From an uncultured Bacilli bacterium (GTDB lineage Bacteria; Bacillota_I; Bacilli_A; RF39; UBA660): a stretch of DNA of 33,921 nucleotides. Under the pieces are notes generated by a model. That model worked only from the letters and a program-made list of their open reading frames with translations. It was not told the DNA's origin and searched no databases. Shown here piece by piece: positions 6,619-15,254 of the stretch. The stretch is from positions 1 to 33,921 of the forward strand of contig CANRAJ010000004.1 in assembly GCA_947628545.1 (NCBI GenBank). Reading direction: 5' to 3'. Numbering within the stretch: position 1 is the stretch's first letter; every line of letters begins with the position of its first letter. A program made the translations under genes and the position numbers.

Positions 6619-9600
6619 ATGGATTTTTTAGATAAAATTTTTAAATATGCCAATGATTACGAAATCTCGGGCTTAACGGATGAATTATGTACAATCTATA
6701 TTCATAAATTATTTAATTTAAGTAAGGAAAATGTTTTAGTTGTAACTAATTCTTTATATGAAGCCAATATGCTTTTTAATAATTTAGCAACATATACGAA
6801 TGATGTGGCTCTTTTTCCAATGGATGATTTTCTATCTTCGATGGTTGTGGCCGAAAGTCCCGAACTTAAATATAAAAGATTAGAAACGCTTGATAAATTA
6901 CGCGATAATAAACATTTAATTATTGTCACGAATTTAATGGGATATTTAAAATTTTTACCTAATATTGCCAGTGATAATCGGCTAAATATTCAACCAAACA
7001 TGAATGTAAAAAGAGATGAATTAGTTGAAAAACTTCTTGATTTGGGCTACCGGAAATATTCAATGGTTACGCAAACTGGGGAATTTTCTGTTCGCGGTTT
7101 TATTGTGGATATTTTTCCCATTGACGAGGAACATCCCGTTAGAATTGAATTTGATGGTAACTTAATAGATTCACTGCGTTATTTTGATGAAGATACCCAA
7201 CGCTCTTTAGCTGAAATTACTGCGATTAATATTAAAGCTGTCGAAGAAATTAAAACAGATGTGCCAAGTTCTTTAGTTGATTATGCCCAAAATCCTAAGG
7301 TTATTTTTATCGATAAAACGCAAATTGAGGCCGCTTATCACAAACTTGCCGAAGATGTTTTTGAATACAAAAATCATAATCAAATTGAGGCCAAATTAAT
7401 GTATGAGTTAAACGATCTTAATCCCAGTTACACAACTTATTTAAATAAATTTGGCGCGGGAAAAAATAACTATCATGCTACGGCCATTGGCAATTATAAT
7501 TTGGATTTTACCCGTTTGGAAAGTGATATCACCAAGTACGAAAAACAAGGCAAAGTGGTTATTTTGGCTTTATCAAATAATAAACAAATAGCTAAAATTA
7601 AAGAATATTTACCAAATACTACAATTCTAAAGCAAAAAATTAATCATGGTTTTATGATTGATAAATATGTTGTCATTGGGGAAAATGATTTAGAAGAAGT
7701 TCACCATCAACCAATTAATTACCAAAATAATTACCATATTGGGAAAAAGATTAAGAGTTTTGATCAATTGGTAAAAGGTGATTATGTAGTCCATTTAGCC
7801 CATGGGATTGGGGTTTATCAAGGCATTAAAACTTTAACGGTAAGAGGAATGGCTAAGGATTTTTTAGAAATTGCTTATGAAGGAACCGATAAAATCTATG
7901 TTCCAGTGGAAAAAATCGGGAATATTTATAAATATTCGGATAAAGATGGTGCAGTGCCTAAAATCAACAAATTAGGTAGTTTAAACTGGGCAAAAACCAA
8001 AAAATATATTGAACATAAGATTAAAGATATTTCCGCGGATTTAATCAAACTTTATCAACAACGAATTAGGGTAGTGGGGGCTAAATATAAAGATTATGTG
8101 GAAGAAGAGGCCTTCGCCAATTCGTTTACTTATGAGCTTACCAAAGATCAAGAAAAAACGATTCGCGAAATCAATGAAGATTTGAAAAAAAGTGCTCCGA
8201 TGGACCGACTATTATGTGGGGATGTGGGATTTGGTAAAACTGAGGTAGCCATGCGGGCGATATTTAAGACTATTTTAAATAATTATCAAGTAATGTATTT
8301 ATGTCCAACGACCATTTTATCCAAACAACAATTTTTAGTGGCCAAAGAACGGTTTAAAGATTGGCCGATTGAAATTGCCCTTTTGAATCGCCATGTTACT
8401 CCCAAAAAAAGCAAAGAAATTATTGAAGGTTTAAAAAGTGGTAAAATTGATTTAGTAATTGGTACCCATCGTCTTTTAAGTGAAGATGTGGCTTTTAAGC
8501 AATTGGGCTTATTGGTTATTGATGAAGAACAACGCTTTGGCGTAACGCACAAAGAAAAAATTAAAAAATATAAAAATGATGTGAACGTGTTAACTTTAAG
8601 TGCAACACCAATCCCGCGTACATTAAAGATGGCCATGTCGGGCTTAAGAGATTTATCATTAATTGATACGCCCCCGATAAATCGGTATCCCATTCAAACT
8701 TATGTGGTTTTGGAAGATGATTTAATAATTCGCGATGCTATTTATAAAGAATTATCGCGTCATGGACAAGTCTTTATTTTATATAATTATGTCGAATCAA
8801 TTGAAAAATATCAAGCCCATATCCAAAGTTTAATTCCTGAGGCCCGGATTACTTTTGCCCATGGCCAAATGGAAAAAAATGAATTAGATACAATAATGCA
8901 AGATTTTATTGATCAAAAATATGATATTTTAATTTGTACGACCATTATTGAAAGTGGCATTGATATTCCAAATGTTAACACTTTAATTGTCCATGATGCC
9001 GACCGGTTTGGCTTAAGTCAACTATATCAAATTCGAGGTCGGGTAGGGCGAAGTAACCGAATTGCCTACGCATATTTGCTATATGCTAAAAACAAAGTTT
9101 TAAATGAAATAGCCATTAAAAGATTAGAAACAATTAAAGATTTCACGGAATTAGGTAGTGGTTATCGTATCGCCATGCGCGATTTAAGCATTCGGGGGGC
9201 GGGCGATATTTTTGGCGCTTCGCAAGCCGGATTTGTCGATTCAGTCGGGATATCCCTTTATATGAAAATGATTGAAGATGAAATGAAAAAACAACAAGGT
9301 ATTGCGGTAGAAGAAGAGGATGATTCCCTAAATGCCTTAATTAATGTTGCGACACATATTAGTGATGATTACGTTAGCGATGAAGATGTTAAAATTGAGA
9401 TTCACCAAAAAATTAACGAAATTGATTCCTATGCTAAATTACTCGAAATAAAACAAGAATTAGAGGATCGGTTTGGCCAAATTAATGATGATTTACTAGT
9501 TTATATGTATGAAGAATGGTTTGAAAAAATTGCGCAAAAACATGGCATTAAAAGAATTACTCAAACAGATCGAATGGTGGAAATTGAGTTACCTGAAGAA

Positions 9601-9768
9601 ATATCTGCCACGATTAAAGGGGATAAACTTTTACTTGAAGCCTTATCTTTAACCAGGAGCTTTAATATCAAATATGCCAACCGAAGAATAACAATTCAAT
9701 TATTTTATAAGAATTTAGAAAAACATTTTATTTTTTATCTAGTGACATTACTAGAAAAAGTATTATAA
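6619..9768 (+). CDS. mfd: Transcription-repair coupling factor Mfd
   Basis: At 1049 residues this is a slightly short but complete Mfd, the translocase that removes stalled RNA polymerase at lesions and recruits UvrA. The N-terminal part is UvrB-like. The CarD-like RNA-polymerase interaction domain begins near residue 384 (GDYVVHLAHGIGVYQG). The RecG-like motor has Walker A GDVGFGKT (534-541), DEEQ (635-638), the LSATPIPRTL motif, and the motif VI region QIRGRVGRS. A C-terminal TRCF domain follows. AGGG precedes the ATG. The gene ends in a strong hairpin terminator, closing the tadA-to-mfd block. Confidence 0.97.
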   Translation: MDFLDKIFKYANDYEISGLTDELCTIYIHKLFNLSKENVLVVTNSLYEANMLFNNLATYTNDVALFPMDDFLSSMVVAESPELKYKRLETLDKLRDNKHLIIVTNLMGYLKFLPNIASDNRLNIQPNMNVKRDELVEKLLDLGYRKYSMVTQTGEFSVRGFIVDIFPIDEEHPVRIEFDGNLIDSLRYFDEDTQRSLAEITAINIKAVEEIKTDVPSSLVDYAQNPKVIFIDKTQIEAAYHKLAEDVFEYKNHNQIEAKLMYELNDLNPSYTTYLNKFGAGKNNYHATAIGNYNLDFTRLESDITKYEKQGKVVILALSNNKQIAKIKEYLPNTTILKQKINHGFMIDKYVVIGENDLEEVHHQPINYQNNYHIGKKIKSFDQLVKGDYVVHLAHGIGVYQGIKTLTVRGMAKDFLEIAYEGTDKIYVPVEKIGNIYKYSDKDGAVPKINKLGSLNWAKTKKYIEHKIKDISADLIKLYQQRIRVVGAKYKDYVEEEAFANSFTYELTKDQEKTIREINEDLKKSAPMDRLLCGDVGFGKTEVAMRAIFKTILNNYQVMYLCPTTILSKQQFLVAKERFKDWPIEIALLNRHVTPKKSKEIIEGLKSGKIDLVIGTHRLLSEDVAFKQLGLLVIDEEQRFGVTHKEKIKKYKNDVNVLTLSATPIPRTLKMAMSGLRDLSLIDTPPINRYPIQTYVVLEDDLIIRDAIYKELSRHGQVFILYNYVESIEKYQAHIQSLIPEARITFAHGQMEKNELDTIMQDFIDQKYDILICTTIIESGIDIPNVNTLIVHDADRFGLSQLYQIRGRVGRSNRIAYAYLLYAKNKVLNEIAIKRLETIKDFTELGSGYRIAMRDLSIRGAGDIFGASQAGFVDSVGISLYMKMIEDEMKKQQGIAVEEEDDSLNALINVATHISDDYVSDEDVKIEIHQKINEIDSYAKLLEIKQELEDRFGQINDDLLVYMYEEWFEKIAQKHGIKRITQTDRMVEIELPEEISATIKGDKLLLEALSLTRSFNIKYANRRITIQLFYKNLEKHFIFYLVTLLEKVL

Positions 9769-9808
9769 AAAAAATCAGTAACCAAAAATTTTACTGATTT
9801 TTTATATT
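9769..9808. terminator. Bidirectional rho-independent terminator after mfd
   Basis: A perfect 13-bp stem pairs 9769-9781 with 9791-9803 around a 9-nt loop. It has a run of T on its 3' side and A on its 5' side, so it can act on both strands. It separates mfd from the convergent J-domain gene. Confidence 0.85.
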
Positions 9809-9913
9809 TTTCTTGTCTTAATAAATTGATATATATTTAGATTTTTATTAATATCAAAATCTTTATTGAAATACAAATCCTTATTAAGATTTTTTTCATA
9901 TTCAAAGACTGTT

Positions 9914-10903
9914 TTAGCAACCTTGATTTTTTGTTGGTCTTTTTAATTCTTCAATTCTATTTAAATAACCATTAATAAGTATTTTACAAGCAGTCATACT
10001 GGTTATACTATCAAAGGATAATTCCCCATTTTCTTTATCAGTTATACCAAAATAAGTAAAGGTACCATTAATATGCAAAATTAATTCTTGATATTCAATT
10101 TTTTCGGATTGAGCATTCTCGGAAATAAAATTAATTAAATAATTTATTTTTTTTAATAAATCAAAGTATTCACTAAATAATTGATCTACTTTTTTCTTAA
10201 AATTACCGATAATATCGTTTATGTTCCAAAAAATATACTTGGCATTTAAGCATGCTCTCACTTCTGCGTCAATTATGTTTTTAATATTATTATATCCCAC
10301 ATATTCTTGGTATTTTGCGACTTCTTGTTCTAAACTTTTTTGACAACTTAATTTTTGACCATATTTTTTATTTATAGCTTCCAATTGTTTAAAAAATGAG
10401 GCAAATGGTCCATCATAGTTAATATTTTCCTTAATATTTTGGGCATTAATCCAATTTTCTTGAAAATAGGTATTTTTAATTTTAATATATAAAATATGAA
10501 TATTATTTGTTGTTTGCTTATATAAATCGTCTAAATCATTATTAGATATATTATGCAGTAAATTAGCTAAAAAATAACTTACTTGCGTGTTTATCATTTC
10601 TATATAATAGGTTAAATAATGAGGATAAGATTTAATATCATTTTTATTTATTTCGTAAATTAAAATTTTTTGGCGATAATTTTCCTTTTGATAATTACTA
10701 TTATTTTTAAAATTCTTTTCACTAATATGCTTTTTTAATACTTCTTGGGCCACATTAATTTTTCTAATCATTTTGCTAGCTTCTATGCTGTTATTTAAAT
10801 CAGTGTGATATTTTTTTACTAAAGTTCGATAAGTTTTTTTTAATTCTTCTTCTGTAAAACCATCGTGTAAACCCATAATTCTTAAAGCGGTAAAATAGTC
10901 CAT
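9914..10903 (-). CDS. J-domain-like protein with HTD in place of HPD
   Basis: A 329-residue protein whose first 60 residues are a J-domain: the DYFTALRIMGLHDGFTEEELKKTYR helices, then KKYHTDLN, then a third helix with KINVAQEVLKK. The Hsp70-stimulating HPD tripeptide is replaced by HTD (His33-Thr-Asp). The rest (60-329) is mostly helical, Asn/Lys/Ile-rich, and resembles nothing I recognise; no transmembrane segment is evident. AAGGAGG lies upstream of the ATG. It is divergent from spoVT. After the stop at 9914 another frame stays open to 9802, right at the mfd terminator, so the true C-terminus may be longer through a frameshift in a six-T run at 9927-9932. Confidence 0.75.
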   Translation of the reverse strand: MDYFTALRIMGLHDGFTEEELKKTYRTLVKKYHTDLNNSIEASKMIRKINVAQEVLKKHISEKNFKNNSNYQKENYRQKILIYEINKNDIKSYPHYLTYYIEMINTQVSYFLANLLHNISNNDLDDLYKQTTNNIHILYIKIKNTYFQENWINAQNIKENINYDGPFASFFKQLEAINKKYGQKLSCQKSLEQEVAKYQEYVGYNNIKNIIDAEVRACLNAKYIFWNINDIIGNFKKKVDQLFSEYFDLLKKINYLINFISENAQSEKIEYQELILHINGTFTYFGITDKENGELSFDSITSMTACKILINGYLNRIEELKRPTKNQGC

Positions 10904-10932
10904 TAGTATATTATCCTCCTTCTTTAGTTGTG

Positions 10933-10960
10933 AAGTATTTTAATATAAATGAAAATACTT
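10933..10960. repeat. Inverted repeat between the divergent J-domain gene and spoVT
   Basis: AAGTATTTT (10933-10941) and AAAATACTT (10952-10960) form a perfect 9-bp inverted repeat with a 10-bp spacer. It lies in the short divergent promoter region. Its right arm overlaps a possible -35 (TGAAAA, 10950-10955) that is followed after 17 bp by TATAAA (10973-10978) for spoVT, so an operator role is plausible. Confidence 0.5.
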
Positions 10961-11023
10961 GTCAAGATTAAGTATAAATTTACAAGAAACCTCCAAACTA
11001 AAAAAAGAATTGGAGTGAAGTAC

Positions 11024-11542
11024 TTGAAAGCAACCGGCGTAACGCGAAAAATCGATGAATTAGGAAGAATAGTTATTCCGAAAGAAATAAGAAGAAACTT
11101 AAGTATTCGTGATGGCGAAAATTTAGAAATATTTATTGATAATGAAGCAATTTGTTTAAAAAAGCATTATCAAATGCATAATTTTACCGATATTGGTAAT
11201 AAATTATGCCATATTTTGGATTCTTTAATTGAAGCCAATATTTTAATAACGGATCGGGAAACGATTATTAGTGCAAATGAAAAGTGTTTGCCCTTAATTG
11301 GCAAAGAAATAAACGAAAAAATTATTAATTTAATTGATGAACGCGAATCATTTTTTGATCAAGTAAGCAGTAGTTTAACTTTTGATGATGTAACACTTAC
11401 TGGCTATTTTTATATGGCTCCCATTATCTCATCCATGGATTCTTTGGGCATGGTTATAATTAATACACCGAAACCGGCCGATTACAAATTAATTGTTAAG
11501 CTACTAGCTAGAATTCTTGCTGAAAAAGTAGATATTTGTTGA
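11024..11542 (+). CDS. spoVT: Stage V sporulation protein T (SpoVT)
   Basis: A 172-residue forespore transcription regulator of the AbrB superfamily. The N-terminal swapped-hairpin DNA-binding domain reads KATGVTRKIDELGRIVIPKEIR, almost the family consensus, and residues from about 56 form the GAF-like C-terminal domain that distinguishes SpoVT from short AbrB proteins. I chose the TTG at 11024 because GGAGTG lies 6 bp upstream and the SpoVT consensus starts exactly there; an ATG at 10949 would add 25 unrelated residues. In B. subtilis spoVT also follows mfd. It stops with TGA. Confidence 0.93.
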   Translation: MKATGVTRKIDELGRIVIPKEIRRNLSIRDGENLEIFIDNEAICLKKHYQMHNFTDIGNKLCHILDSLIEANILITDRETIISANEKCLPLIGKEINEKIINLIDERESFFDQVSSSLTFDDVTLTGYFYMAPIISSMDSLGMVIINTPKPADYKLIVKLLARILAEKVDIC

Positions 11543-11567
11543 TTTTCCCAATTTTAAATGATAAAAT
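11539..11567 (+). promoter_or_regulatory. Promoter of the T-box leader and metG operon
   Basis: TTGATT (11539-11544, overlapping the spoVT stop) and an extended -10 TG-A-TAAAAT (11559-11567) are separated by 17 bp. Transcription would start near 11574, at the base of the T-box stem I. Confidence 0.65.
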
Positions 11568-11573
11568 GGTCTT

Positions 11574-11800
11574 AATTGACGAAGAAAAAATGGGTACTTA
11601 GAGGAATTTTTTAGAGAGTTTCCACCTGGTGCAAAGGAAATATTGGAATCTAAGGAGTATGAATTTGGGAGTCAAATCGTTTAATCGCGTTAAGATTTAA
11701 GAGCATGAAAATAAGTCATGAATTAAGGTGGTACCGCGGGGTAAACTCGTCCTTAGTTTATGGCTTTTATTTTTGGGGGAAAGGAGGATTGGCCATAATA
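11574..11800 (+). promoter_or_regulatory. T-box leader, methionine specifier
   Basis: The leader contains AGAGAG and TGGTGCAA of stem I, a candidate specifier ATG at 11659-11661 followed by a purine, and the hallmark T-box AAGGTGGTACCGCG at 11725-11738. The UGGU at 11729-11732 would pair with the ACCA end of uncharged tRNA-Met. The antiterminator can form from AAGG/CCTT with a 7-nt bulge and a GCGGG/CTCGT helix (11725-11754). The Met specifier agrees with metG downstream. A standard competing terminator is not obvious. The only good partner for the 3' antiterminator strand TCCTT (11750-11754) is AAGGA within an AAGGAGG at 11781-11787, and a TTATGGC/GCCATAA stem (11758-11764 with 11792-11798) brackets it. 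Confidence 0.92.
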
Positions 11801-11834
11801 TTAGTTATAAAAATATGGATGGGCAATAGAATAT

Positions 11835-12293
11835 ATGGAAGCAAAAAGATTAATATTTGATTTAGATGGAACTTTAATTAGTTGGTGCCCTGAATATCTC
11901 ACGGCCTTTAAAAAGGTTTTAGCCGAATATCATGTGGATTTGGATTACCATCGGCAAGGGGAATTTGCAAGCACTTACGAAAAATACTATCCTAATTTTA
12001 ATTTTCCTGATATGCAACAACATTTTTATCATACTGTTGGCTTAAATGTTCCTCTTTCTTTTTTCGAAAAATATTTACAATATTTAGGCAAAATTAGTAA
12101 AAAAGATGAAAAATTATGCGAGTTACTAGCCGAATTAGAACAAAGTTATGAATTAGTGGTTTTAACCAATTGGTTTAAGTCTTCGCAACTAGATCTCGGA
12201 ATGCCAGCCATCTATATTGAACAAAAAGAAGAAAAAATTAATGTTCCGACGATTGCCAATATTTATGAAATAAGAAAGGTTTTAAAAAGGTGA
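11835..12293 (+). CDS. HAD-like hydrolase, lacking the C-terminal motifs
   Basis: A 152-residue haloacid dehalogenase-like protein. Motif I DLDGTL (about residues 9-14) supplies the nucleophile Asp and the acid/base Asp, and motif II is VLTNW with the conserved Thr. The expected motif III lysine and the acidic motif IV (GDxxxND type) are missing: the chain passes within about 30 residues from LTNW to a typical HAD C-terminal end (PTIANIYEIRKVL). It is therefore either inactive or very divergent. It is the first gene behind the Met T-box and ends 5 bp before metG. The ATG at 11835 has only a modest GGATGGG sequence 11 bp upstream. Confidence 0.75.
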   Translation: MEAKRLIFDLDGTLISWCPEYLTAFKKVLAEYHVDLDYHRQGEFASTYEKYYPNFNFPDMQQHFYHTVGLNVPLSFFEKYLQYLGKISKKDEKLCELLAELEQSYELVVLTNWFKSSQLDLGMPAIYIEQKEEKINVPTIANIYEIRKVLKR

Positions 12294-12298
12294 AAAAA

Positions 12299-13828
12299 AT
12301 GAATAAAAAATATTATATTACAACCCCAATCTATTATCCGAGTGCTAATTTTCATATAGGACACTGTTATACGACAATTATTGCTGATGCTTTAGCCCGG
12401 TATAAAAGATTAAATGGTTATGATGTGTTTTTTCAAACGGGAACGGATGAACATGGCGCGAAAATTGCGCAAAAGGCGGAAGAAAAGGGGGTAAGTCCCA
12501 AAGAATACGTTGATGAAATAATTGAAAATGCCAAGGATTTATGGAAACAACTAGGTATTTCTTATGATTATTTTATTCGGACAACGGATGAACAACATGT
12601 CAAAGCTGTTCAAGCGATTTTTCAAAAATTATACGATAAAGGTGAAATTTATAAAGGTTCTTATAAAGGACTATATTGTATTCCTTGTGAATCTTTTTGG
12701 ACGCCAACGCAACTTGTTGATGGTAAATGCCCCGATTGTGGTCGGGAAGTTAAAGAAGTTACCGAAGAGGCCTACTTCTTTAAATTAAGTCAATATCAAG
12801 ATAAATTAATAAAATTTTATGAAGAAAATCCGGATTTTATTTTACCATTATCGCGGAAAAACGAACTTATTAACAATTTTATTAAACCGGGTTTAGAAGA
12901 TTTATGTGTTTCGCGAACCTCCGTTAAATGGGGAATTCCAGTGCCAATGGATCCTGATCACGTCATTTATGTTTGGTTAGATGCCTTAACTAACTATATT
13001 ACATCATTAGGTTATCCTGATGAAAGTGCTGAGTTATACCAAAAATATTGGCCGGCGGATTTGCATTTGGTCGGTAAAGAAATTACCCGGTTTCATGCGA
13101 TAATTTGGCCCGCAATTTTGATGGCTTTAGATATTCCACTTCCCAAACAAGTTTTTGGTCACGGTTGGTTAGTCATTGATGGGGGTAAAATATCTAAATC
13201 CTTAGGCAATTATAAAGATCCGCGGGAATATATTGATAGTTATGGCGTTGATGCTGTTCGGTATTTTGTTTTAAGGGAAGTTCCTTTTGGCGCGGATGGT
13301 ACTTTTTCTGAAGATGCTCTGATCACGCGAACTAATGCCGATTTAGTAAATAATTTAGGTAATTTAGTTAATCGGACAATTACCATGGCTCATAAATATT
13401 TTGATGGTCAAGTAATTAATCCTAAAGCAACGGAGGAAATCGATAACGACCTACGAAATAGTGCTACCGATTTAAGAAAAAAAGTTGATGCCAAAATGGC
13501 TGAACTTAAGGCCAATGAAGCCTTAGAAGAAATATTTGAGGTCTTACGGAAGTGTAATAAATATATTGACGATACTACCCCTTGGCTTTTAGCCAAAGAT
13601 GAAACGAAACAAGTTCGCTTACAAACTGTCATATATAATATCTTAGAAGCCATTCGGATTTGTGCTATCTTACTGGATCCATTTATACCAACAACTAGCC
13701 AAAGAATTTTAGATCAATTAAATACGCAAAATAAATCTATTGATTCTCTTGATACCTTCGACGGTTTAGAAGAAGTAACTTTAAATAAAGCGGAAATATT
13801 ATTCCAAAGGATTGAAGTAAGTGAATAA
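12299..13828 (+). CDS. metG: Methionyl-tRNA synthetase
   Basis: A 509-residue class I synthetase charging tRNA-Met. The ATP-binding HIGH motif is at residues 19-22 and the KMSKS motif reads KISKS (297-301). The connective-peptide zinc knuckle is present as CIPC...CPDC. The protein ends after the anticodon-binding helical domain and lacks the C-terminal Trbp111-like tRNA-binding module found in the longer Bacillus enzyme. I prefer ATG 12299, with AAAAAGGTG 7 bp upstream, over the GTG at 12290 that overlaps that site. It is controlled by the Met T-box upstream, and its end overlaps tatD by 8 bp. Confidence 0.96.
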   Translation: MNKKYYITTPIYYPSANFHIGHCYTTIIADALARYKRLNGYDVFFQTGTDEHGAKIAQKAEEKGVSPKEYVDEIIENAKDLWKQLGISYDYFIRTTDEQHVKAVQAIFQKLYDKGEIYKGSYKGLYCIPCESFWTPTQLVDGKCPDCGREVKEVTEEAYFFKLSQYQDKLIKFYEENPDFILPLSRKNELINNFIKPGLEDLCVSRTSVKWGIPVPMDPDHVIYVWLDALTNYITSLGYPDESAELYQKYWPADLHLVGKEITRFHAIIWPAILMALDIPLPKQVFGHGWLVIDGGKISKSLGNYKDPREYIDSYGVDAVRYFVLREVPFGADGTFSEDALITRTNADLVNNLGNLVNRTITMAHKYFDGQVINPKATEEIDNDLRNSATDLRKKVDAKMAELKANEALEEIFEVLRKCNKYIDDTTPWLLAKDETKQVRLQTVIYNILEAIRICAILLDPFIPTTSQRILDQLNTQNKSIDSLDTFDGLEEVTLNKAEILFQRIEVSE

Positions 13829-14582
13829 TTTTTTTGTTGATACTCATGCCCATATTTATAGTGAATATTACGCTGATATTGCTGATGTTCTAAAAAGAGC
13901 GGAAGCATCTGGCATCAAGTATATTATTAATGCTGGATGCGATGGTAAAAGCAATAAGGAAGTTTTAAATCTTTTAAATAATTCGGCTTTTTATGGGGTA
14001 ATTGGAATTCATCCAGAAAACGTTCATGAATATACAGATGCCGATTTAACTTTGGTAGAAGAAAATTGTCAAAATTCCAAAATATTAGGGATTGGAGAAA
14101 TTGGTTTAGATTATCATTATGAAAAAACATCGAAAGAAGAACAAATAAAACTTTTAGAAGCCCAACTTAAAATTGCGGAAAAATATCATAAGCCGGTGGT
14201 CATTCATAGCCGAGAGGCTACCCAAGATACGATTGACACGTTAAAGAAATATCATATTAAAGGCGTAATTCATTCATTCTCGGGAAGTTTGGAAGTAGCC
14301 AAAATCTACATTAAAATGGGCTATTTATTAGGAGTCAATGGTGTCATAACTTTTAAAAACTCTAATATTAAAGATGTCTATCGGGAAATTCCTTTAGAAA
14401 ATATTATTTTAGAAACGGATTCCCCATATTTAACGCCGCATCCTTATCGGGGGAGCCAAAATGAACCAAAATATATTAAAAATATCGCGGAGTTTATGGC
14501 TGAACTTAAAGGCATAACGGTAGCTGAGGTAGCCCGACAAACTAACGAAAATATTATTAAATTATTTGGTCCTATTTTTTAA
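13821..14582 (+). CDS. tatD: TatD-family metal-dependent DNase (YabD)
   Basis: A 253-residue TIM-barrel hydrolase of the TatD/YcfH family, involved in DNA repair or tRNA/DNA end processing. Metal-binding residues are all visible: DTHAH near the start, the Glu in GEIGLDYH, the His in VVIHSRE, IHSFSG, and the Asp in LETDSPYL. Start is GTG 13821 inside the end of metG, preceded by AAAGGA. In B. subtilis yabD also follows metS, so the pair is conserved. It ends just before a strong terminator that closes the T-box operon. Confidence 0.95.
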   Translation: MNNFFVDTHAHIYSEYYADIADVLKRAEASGIKYIINAGCDGKSNKEVLNLLNNSAFYGVIGIHPENVHEYTDADLTLVEENCQNSKILGIGEIGLDYHYEKTSKEEQIKLLEAQLKIAEKYHKPVVIHSREATQDTIDTLKKYHIKGVIHSFSGSLEVAKIYIKMGYLLGVNGVITFKNSNIKDVYREIPLENIILETDSPYLTPHPYRGSQNEPKYIKNIAEFMAELKGITVAEVARQTNENIIKLFGPIF

Positions 14583-14615
14583 AAAATACTCTTGCTTTAA
14601 AGAGTATTTTGTTTT
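14583..14615 (+). terminator. Terminator after tatD
   Basis: A perfect 11-bp stem, AAAATACTCTT (14583-14593) with AAGAGTATTTT (14600-14610), encloses a 6-nt loop and is followed by GTTTT. It ends the T-box-HAD-metG-tatD unit. Confidence 0.9.
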
Positions 14616-14645
14616 AAGATAGTTGTTGTGCTTAGGGAGGATGTT

Positions 14646-15254
14646 ATGAATAAACAAGAATTAATTAGATTAAAAGAAGATTTAAAAGTGGAAAATGTGG
14701 CGAATAAGGAATATTATCAAGCCGAAGATATTTATGCCATGCGCAATCTTAAACCATTTATGTTAGCCAGTGAAATTATGCGGGAAAATAATGTTGATGG
14801 GGCTCTTGCCGAAATTAGTGATATTTTACCCCAAATGATTTTTGATGGAGCACAAAAAGGAATTGATATCGCCAGTTTAAATGTGAACATAAATTATTCT
14901 TATTTTGTAACGAAAACATTTTTGGATCTATGTCAAAAAATGGGTTATAAGGAACCCAAATATAATTACATTACGATAAATGATGTTTTAGATAATTTTT
15001 TGGCTATTCAAATGAAGTATAGCGCAGATATTTATAGTGGCGATCCCCTTGAAGCCGAAGGCTTAAGCCATAATGGCGAAATATTTATTGTACGGTTTAG
15101 CGAATTTGTAACTAAATTACAAAATAATGGTTTTTTAGAATATGATTTTGTTAAAAACTTTAATGAATTCTTCGCGGGCAATGGTCGCTTAAGTTTTCAT
15201 ATTCCGTTTATGCCAAGCCCCAGTCGCGTAAGAAAAATTGATGATAAAAAATAG
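14646..15254 (+). CDS. Uncharacterised 202-residue protein
   Basis: I do not recognise this protein. It is 202 residues, soluble in appearance, with no signal peptide or membrane segment. The N-terminal third is highly charged and helical (MNKQELIRLKEDLKVE), and residues 55-190 alternate helices and short strands, ending in a basic PSPSRVRKIDDKK tail. ATG 14646 follows GGGAGG; a TTG at 14628 would overlap that site. It is flanked by a terminator on each side, so it appears to be monocistronic, yet no clear promoter is visible in the short gap upstream. It has no counterpart at this place in the Bacillus gene order as I recall it. Confidence 0.7.
   Translation: MNKQELIRLKEDLKVENVANKEYYQAEDIYAMRNLKPFMLASEIMRENNVDGALAEISDILPQMIFDGAQKGIDIASLNVNINYSYFVTKTFLDLCQKMGYKEPKYNYITINDVLDNFLAIQMKYSADIYSGDPLEAEGLSHNGEIFIVRFSEFVTKLQNNGFLEYDFVKNFNEFFAGNGRLSFHIPFMPSPSRVRKIDDKK

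Noticed and set aside
8286-8693. Long antisense open frame in mfd
   Set aside because: It is a shadow of the strongly conserved Mfd motor domain, with no start signal and no recognisable product.
10949-11023. ATG 10949 as spoVT start
   Set aside because: The extra 25 residues are unlike SpoVT and run through the inverted repeat and possible promoter; TTG 11024 begins at the family consensus.
12290-12298. GTG 12290 as metG start
   Set aside because: It overlaps the ribosome binding site; ATG 12299 fits better.
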